From positions 1 through 15,843 of the forward strand of contig USSI01000012.1 in the NCBI GenBank assembly GCA_900557315.1: 15,843 nt of DNA, given 5' to 3'. A model generated the notes under the pieces. The model was not told the DNA's origin. It saw nothing but the letters and a program-made list of their open reading frames with translations, and did no database searches. Made by a program: the position numbers and the translations under genes. The stretch is from an uncultured Butyricicoccus sp. (GTDB lineage Bacteria; Bacillota; Clostridia; Oscillospirales; Butyricicoccaceae). How positions within the stretch are numbered: position 1 is the stretch's first letter; the number at the start of each line of letters is the position of its first letter. Below, one piece after another: positions 14,794-15,843 of this stretch.

Positions 14794-15669
14794 TCAGAAC
14801 TGTGCGTACTTTGCAACGTGCGCCTTGGTGACTTCCGCCGACTTCTTAACGTTCTCCTCCTGGTCCATCTCATAGTACTCAGGACGGAAGATTTCGATCG
14901 TGCAGCAGTCGCCGTCAAAGCCGATCTTCTTGAGGGTATCCGCGTAGCGGGCGTGCGGCAGGCAGTCGCCCTCTGCGTCCGGCCACATACGCTTCTCGTC
15001 GTTGTTATAGTATGCGCCGCAGGGCAGGTCCTCGGTACCGTTCAGGTGCCATACGAAAATCTTCTTGCCGTCCGCCTTCTCGAGGGTATCCCAGCCGGAA
15101 CCCATCGCGTAGAAGTGATACTGGTCGAGCGTTACGCCTACCATCGGGCTGCCGACCTCTTCCACGATTGCATAAGCGTCTTCAAAACGGTTGATCGTCA
15201 TCGCCGGGGCGCCGCAGAACTCGAGGCTCAGCTTGATGCCGTGCGGCTCGCACTTCTTGACCATTTCCTTCAGCACAGCTACCGCATCCTCGCGGATTTC
15301 CTTGCGGGTCGGGGTCAGGCCGCGCTCTGCCATATCCTGGGAAGGAACGACAACGATCATCTTGCAGCCGAGAATGTTGCAGCGGCGGATGATCTCGTCA
15401 AGCTCCGCCATCACGGCGTCCTTCTCCTCCTGCGTCTGCTTCATGTTGAAGAAGCACAGCGCATTGTAGGACAGCATCTTCAGATGATGGGTCTTGAACC
15501 ACTCGCCCATTTCCTCGAGGGTGACTTTACCTGCCTCCAGGTCACGGTTGAGGCACTCGGACTGGATGTCAATATAATCAAAGCCGTACTTCTCGCAGTA
15601 CTCCAGGTCCTTCATAACCGAGTGATCTTTGCAGAAACGGTCATTGGCTTCGTTAAATCCGATTTTCAT
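14794..15669 (-). CDS. iolI: IolI-like inosose isomerase, second copy
   Basis: A 291-residue TIM-barrel isomerase/epimerase. It is closer to classical Bacillus subtilis IolI than the copy at 11477 in its active-site strand (LDQYHFYAMGSG). Metal ligands are E150, D182, H208 and E259; FNEAND at the N-terminus and IEIFRPEYYEM near the C-terminus are typical. I start it at the ATG at 15669 because AAGGAG ends nine bases upstream. A TTG at 15678 would abut that site. It follows a probable ABC-transporter permease on the same strand after 128 bp and faces the iolE-iolG2 unit. Conversion between keto-inositol isomers is the expected role; other inosose or keto-sugar substrates are possible. Confidence 0.9.
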   Translation of the reverse strand: MKIGFNEANDRFCKDHSVMKDLEYCEKYGFDYIDIQSECLNRDLEAGKVTLEEMGEWFKTHHLKMLSYNALCFFNMKQTQEEKDAVMAELDEIIRRCNILGCKMIVVVPSQDMAERGLTPTRKEIREDAVAVLKEMVKKCEPHGIKLSLEFCGAPAMTINRFEDAYAIVEEVGSPMVGVTLDQYHFYAMGSGWDTLEKADGKKIFVWHLNGTEDLPCGAYYNNDEKRMWPDAEGDCLPHARYADTLKKIGFDGDCCTIEIFRPEYYEMDQEENVKKSAEVTKAHVAKYAQF

Positions 15670-15724
15670 TGGAAACAACTCCTTAATGATGATAAAATAA
15701 TGTCAATTTTGCCTTTAAGCAGTG

Positions 15725-15758
15725 CAGGCATCCGGGGCTTTGCAGCCCCGGATGCCTG
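15725..15758 (-). repeat. 15-bp hairpin between the ABC permease and iolI
   Basis: A perfect stem, CAGGCATCCGGGGCT (15725-15739) with 15744-15758 and a 4-nt loop, lies 39 bases after the permease stop. Neither side has a proper T-run downstream. On the minus strand the pyrimidine-rich tract precedes the stem. It is better read as an intercistronic RNA stabiliser or partial attenuator than as a terminator. Confidence 0.65.
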
Positions 15759-15797
15759 AAAAAGAAGAGAAAAGAAGATTCTCTTTTCTGCACTGCA

Positions 15798-15843
15798 TTA
15801 CGCACGCTTTGCGTTCTTGCGCATATCCAGCACAACCGAGCCG
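15798..15843 (-). CDS. Extreme C-terminus of a probable sugar ABC-transporter permease, cut by the window edge
   Basis: Only the last 14 codons and a TAA stop are inside the window. The residues GSVVLDMRKNAKRA look like the end of a ribose/sugar ABC permease: a hydrophobic run, then a basic cytoplasmic tail. It is upstream of iolI on the same strand, which fits an inositol or sugar ABC importer. The call rests on a very short stretch and could be wrong. Confidence 0.45.
   Translation of the reverse strand, partial: GSVVLDMRKNAKRA

Noticed and set aside
15700..15720. TTGACA on the minus strand upstream of the right-hand iolI as a -35 box
   Set aside because: A -10 box at 16-18 nt would fall on the ribosome binding site, leaving no room for a leader, and no TATAAT-like sequence is there.
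1..15843. tRNA, rRNA, CRISPR arrays, insertion sequences
   Set aside because: I looked for cloverleaf-like sequences, regularly spaced direct repeats, and transposase motifs or terminal inverted repeats, and saw none.

Overview
The window comes from a spore-forming, moderately GC-rich anaerobic Firmicute of the Clostridia type (probably an Oscillospirales or Butyricicoccaceae-like gut commensal). This rests on a recognisable SpoIVA, strong AGGAGG-type ribosome binding sites and the style of the catabolic genes. The species cannot be named from the sequence alone.

Almost everything from about 610 to the right edge is an inositol catabolic island. On the minus strand, reading leftwards from 5374, are iolD (diketo-inositol hydrolase), iolB (5-deoxyglucuronate isomerase), an iron-dependent alcohol dehydrogenase very like 4-hydroxybutyrate dehydrogenase, and the N-terminal half of a 4-hydroxybutyrate-type CoA-transferase. 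A spacer at 5375-6231 holds a 35-residue membrane microprotein gene and two strong terminators. Next come two tandem minus-strand AraC-family regulators (6232-8120), one of them frameshifted inside its DNA-binding domain. Diverging from them, the plus strand carries iolG (inositol 2-dehydrogenase), a cytidylate kinase-like gene, a GPH-family symporter, an iolI-like isomerase, iolE (inosose dehydratase) and a second iolG-like dehydrogenase. A terminator pair separates these from a convergent minus-strand iolI paralogue, which follows the last codons of a probable sugar ABC-transporter permease.

Together the enzymes cover uptake, oxidation to inosose (IolG), isomer interconversion (IolI), dehydration (IolE), ring opening (IolD) and isomerisation (IolB). 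The kinase and aldolase steps (iolC, iolJ) are not in the window. The dehydrogenase plus CoA-transferase pair suggests that malonate semialdehyde is reduced and activated towards a 3-hydroxypropionyl/propionate route instead of being oxidised by IolA; that is inference.

Three things stand out. First, the left end is a chimera: the CoA-transferase ORF breaks near residue 210 and continues in frame into a LysM domain typical of SipL-like spore-coat proteins, followed at once by spoIVA. This is either a deletion joining a metabolic and a sporulation locus, or an assembly misjoin. Second, the regions upstream of iolD and iolE, on opposite strands 7 kb apart, share a 29-nt element (23 identities) placed exactly 17 nt before matching extended -10 boxes, which looks like a common activator-dependent promoter. 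Third, the araC-family gene at 6232-7162 is disrupted.
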